From positions 1 to 64,000 of the forward strand of contig CANJMF010000008.1 of assembly GCA_947475895.1 (NCBI GenBank): a stretch of DNA of 64,000 bases. The letters run 5' to 3'. Shown piece by piece: positions 62,081-64,000 of this stretch. Made by a program: the position numbers and the translations under genes. The stretch is from Fidelibacterota bacterium. GTDB lineage: Bacteria > Pseudomonadota > Alphaproteobacteria > Rhodospirillales > Rhodospirillaceae. Position 1 is the stretch's first letter. Every line of letters starts with the position of its first letter. Below the pieces are notes generated by a model. The model made no database searches, was not told the origin of the DNA, and was given only the letters and a program-made list of their open reading frames with translations.

Positions 62081-64000
62081 TATTGCTCTGCCTTACCTTT
62101 CTTGTCTTTGGTCGCATCCGCATCCTTCGTACTTGTCGAAGCGGGCTGAGCCCACTCTCCGAGCTGATTGCGGAAATTGTCGCGAATCTGTCGCGCCGTA
62201 TCGGAATTATCGATGATGTAAGGCGTTAACAGGATGATCAATTCGGTGCGATTAATGGATTGAGATTGGTTCTTAAACAAATTCCCGAGGAATGGAATGT
62301 CCTTCAAGTAAGGGATGCCGGTGTTCCCCTTACTATAGTTTTCGGAAATCATTCCTCCCAAGAGAACGGTTTCGCCGTCATCAAGCGACAGGGTTGTTTG
62401 CAGCGACCGATTGATGATAACCGGACTTTGTACGCCCGATAAACTGTTCTCCTGAGCCGCACTCACTTCCTGCGATACGGTCAACTCTACGCGCCGGCTC
62501 GAATTGACGGTCGGATTCACGTTCAGGAGAACACCTGTATTCCGGTATTGAATAGATTGCAGGATCGAGGTGTTGCCTTGAACTTGGCCATTTGCCGTCT
62601 CTTGCGATGTGATAATCGGTACCTGCGTGCCGACGTTGATAGCAGCGGATTTTCCGCTACTCGTGACAAGCCGTGGGCTCGAAAGTACCTGCAGGCGATT
62701 GTAGTCGGCCAGCGCGTTTACTCTCGAGATAATGGTCGCGTGATCTCGAACCAAGTTGAAGAATATGCCGGTTCCATCACTCTTCGCGGTTAGATTATTC
62801 GGTGCGCTCGCGCGCCGGTCGTCGAAATCGAAAACCATGCCGAGACTCTCGCCCTGCTTAAGCGTGACTTCGGCGATCGTTGCTTCGATCATGACCTGCA
62901 GAGGCGCGCGGTCCATTTGTTGGATGAGAGCCTTGAATTGCGCGAATTCCTCGGCCGAACCCACAAAAATAATGCCGTTGCGCGGCTCGTCCACCAACAC
63001 GCGCTGCTTTGCTGCGCCCAAAAGCGTGCGCTGATCTGCGGGCGGCGCTCCGGCCCCCACCGATGCCGCCGGCGTCGCCACCACGCCATCAATCATGTTC
63101 TTGAGCGTATCGGCGACGTCCTTCGCTTTGGCGTTATAAATTTGCTGATAGTAAGCGCCCTGGCTGCTCACAATTTGGCTGGGCTGATCGAGTTCCCCGG
63201 CCCACTGCAGAAGGTGCTGTAAGGTTTCCTCGTTGGAGCCGAATGCAATGACAACGTTCAACGCATCGACCGGGATCAATTTAATGGCGGTGTTGTTGGT
63301 GCCGCCAACGCCAATGCTGTAGCCTTCCGCGCTCATAATCTCGATCAGCTGCTGCGATAATTTCGCGGCGCTCCAAAAGGCGGGCGATATTTTCAGGCTC
63401 TTGCGCCCCGCAAGATATGGTTGGTCGAGTGTTTGAATGATTTCGCTGGCGGAGCGAACGTCCTCCGAGTTGCCCAGAAGCAACAATCCGCTGGATCCGG
63501 GAATCGGCGCGAATAGCACGCGATCCTTCATGATGAGATCCATCCAGATCTGCATCACATTGACAGCAACAGCGTTGAGCGGTTGGAAGAAAAAGATTGG
63601 ACGCATGTCGGCGGGGGTCGACGGGGCGGTCCGCGAGCGGATGATGCGCGGAATTGGCTTCTTGACGCTCGCCGCCTCGACTACGCGGTAAACATTGTTG
63701 CTGTAGGCAACGGTTAATCCGTAATTACTAAGAACTTCGGTTACGAGACGAAAGAAATCGTCCGGCTTCAACGGATCCGCCGTGCGAAGGGTAACCATTT
63801 GGTCCTTCTGCATGACGGAGTTGTCGATTTCGAACGAGACCTTCAGCACCTCGCCAAAAATAGTGTTGACGAAGGCGGGGAGGCGAATCCCCTCGAAGTT
63901 GACGCTAATAGGTTCACCCGTCAAATGCGGCGGGGTGGTGGACAGAATGGGCTCGGCGCTATCACGTCCCAATGGCGGAGCCGGGCCGTTGGATGTTGTC
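62080..64000 (-). CDS. GspD/PilQ-family secretin, 5' end beyond the window
   Basis: The C-terminal 639 codons of a secretin; the frame is open to the window edge, where it reads a proline-rich linker. N1/N2-type domains appear (ISVNFEGIRLPAFVNTIFGEVL, ILKPSSGLLLLGNSEDV-like GSSGLLLLGNSED), then the secretin core ending VLLGGMISENYSKGNTG, IPYLKDIPFLGNLFKN and TELIILLTPYIIDN, the GspD signature. It forms an outer-membrane channel for type II secretion or a type IV pilus. No other Gsp gene is in the window. Could serve the pseudopilin-like protein at 2191-5712, but nothing proves it. Confidence 0.9.
   Translation of the reverse strand, partial: TTSNGPAPPLGRDSAEPILSTTPPHLTGEPISVNFEGIRLPAFVNTIFGEVLKVSFEIDNSVMQKDQMVTLRTADPLKPDDFFRLVTEVLSNYGLTVAYSNNVYRVVEAASVKKPIPRIIRSRTAPSTPADMRPIFFFQPLNAVAVNVMQIWMDLIMKDRVLFAPIPGSSGLLLLGNSEDVRSASEIIQTLDQPYLAGRKSLKISPAFWSAAKLSQQLIEIMSAEGYSIGVGGTNNTAIKLIPVDALNVVIAFGSNEETLQHLLQWAGELDQPSQIVSSQGAYYQQIYNAKAKDVADTLKNMIDGVVATPAASVGAGAPPADQRTLLGAAKQRVLVDEPRNGIIFVGSAEEFAQFKALIQQMDRAPLQVMIEATIAEVTLKQGESLGMVFDFDDRRASAPNNLTAKSDGTGIFFNLVRDHATIISRVNALADYNRLQVLSSPRLVTSSGKSAAINVGTQVPIITSQETANGQVQGNTSILQSIQYRNTGVLLNVNPTVNSSRRVELTVSQEVSAAQENSLSGVQSPVIINRSLQTTLSLDDGETVLLGGMISENYSKGNTGIPYLKDIPFLGNLFKNQSQSINRTELIILLTPYIIDNSDTARQIRDNFRNQLGEWAQPASTSTKDADATKDKKGKAEQ

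Overview
The window is a gene-dense stretch (about 66 protein genes, no rRNA or tRNA seen) of an alphaproteobacterial chromosome of moderately high GC. The assignment rests on several arrangements typical of that class: metX-metW, hisC followed by prephenate dehydrogenase, lysA-lptM-argH divergent from a TlpA-type thioredoxin, a TIGR02302 (DUF4175) protein, a DUF2125 protein, ftsEX divergent from an MJ0042 zinc-ribbon/DUF3426 protein, etfBA with a 3-hydroxybutyryl-CoA dehydrogenase, argD-argF-hslO, and a SAM-II riboswitch. An STN-domain TonB receptor with a FecI/FecR pair and a type III polyketide synthase would fit a free-living soil or freshwater member. I cannot name the genus.

Layout. 1-146: right end of an IS3-family insertion sequence cut by the window edge. 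209-1992 (-): metX-metW. 2191-5712 (+): a 1173-residue protein joining a pseudopilin-like head, concanavalin/LamG-like domains and a polyglycine region. 5801-8467 (+): hisC, prephenate dehydrogenase and a glutathione transferase. 8464-12282: small membrane proteins and a MarC transporter. 12295-13957: a TetR regulator with a likely operator, a high-potential iron-sulfur protein and a small unknown. 14010-18200 (+): ECF sigma factor, FecR and TonB receptor, a cell-surface signalling unit. 18197-22843: spermidine-synthase-like protein, a small secreted protein, and a four-gene set (GT61 glycosyltransferase, O-acetyltransferase, methyltransferase, PhyH dioxygenase) that looks like a polysaccharide decoration cassette.

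22883-33944: KefB-type antiporter, cysE, an Lrp regulator, a CHAD protein, a GAF/HisKA_2 kinase, B12-dependent ribonucleotide reductase, plsC, ydcF and ftsEX. 34046-36403: zinc-ribbon/DUF3426 membrane protein with a very long collagen-like insert. 36413-44883: TIGR02302 protein, lysA-lptM-argH, tlpA, and a PAP2 phosphatase with an ArnT-like glycosyltransferase. 44907-48331 (-): cobalamin adenosyltransferase, etfB, etfA, hbd. 48374-52204 (+): lptG, a second PAP2 protein, an unknown protein, a type III polyketide synthase and an isoprenylcysteine-methyltransferase-like enzyme (candidate phenolic-lipid pathway). 52201-57468: recX, ABC-2 permease, argD-argF-hslO and a secreted protein. 57478-59890 (-): metZ-apaG-folE behind a SAM-II riboswitch and an intrinsic terminator. 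59905-64000: small secreted and membrane proteins, a GmhA-like SIS protein, a Sel1-repeat protein and a GspD-type secretin that runs off the window.

Connections. MetX/MetW and MetZ make the two early steps of homocysteine synthesis from separate loci, and only metZ carries a visible riboswitch. The B12-dependent ribonucleotide reductase and the PduO-type adenosyltransferase depend on the same cofactor. Many neighbouring genes overlap by an ATGA or similar junction, suggesting translational coupling. The most unusual items are the pseudopilin-LamG-polyglycine protein, the collagen-like insert in the zinc-ribbon protein, the type III polyketide synthase/methyltransferase pair, the surface-glycan cassette, and a promoter-proximal terminator-like hairpin ahead of the arginine genes.
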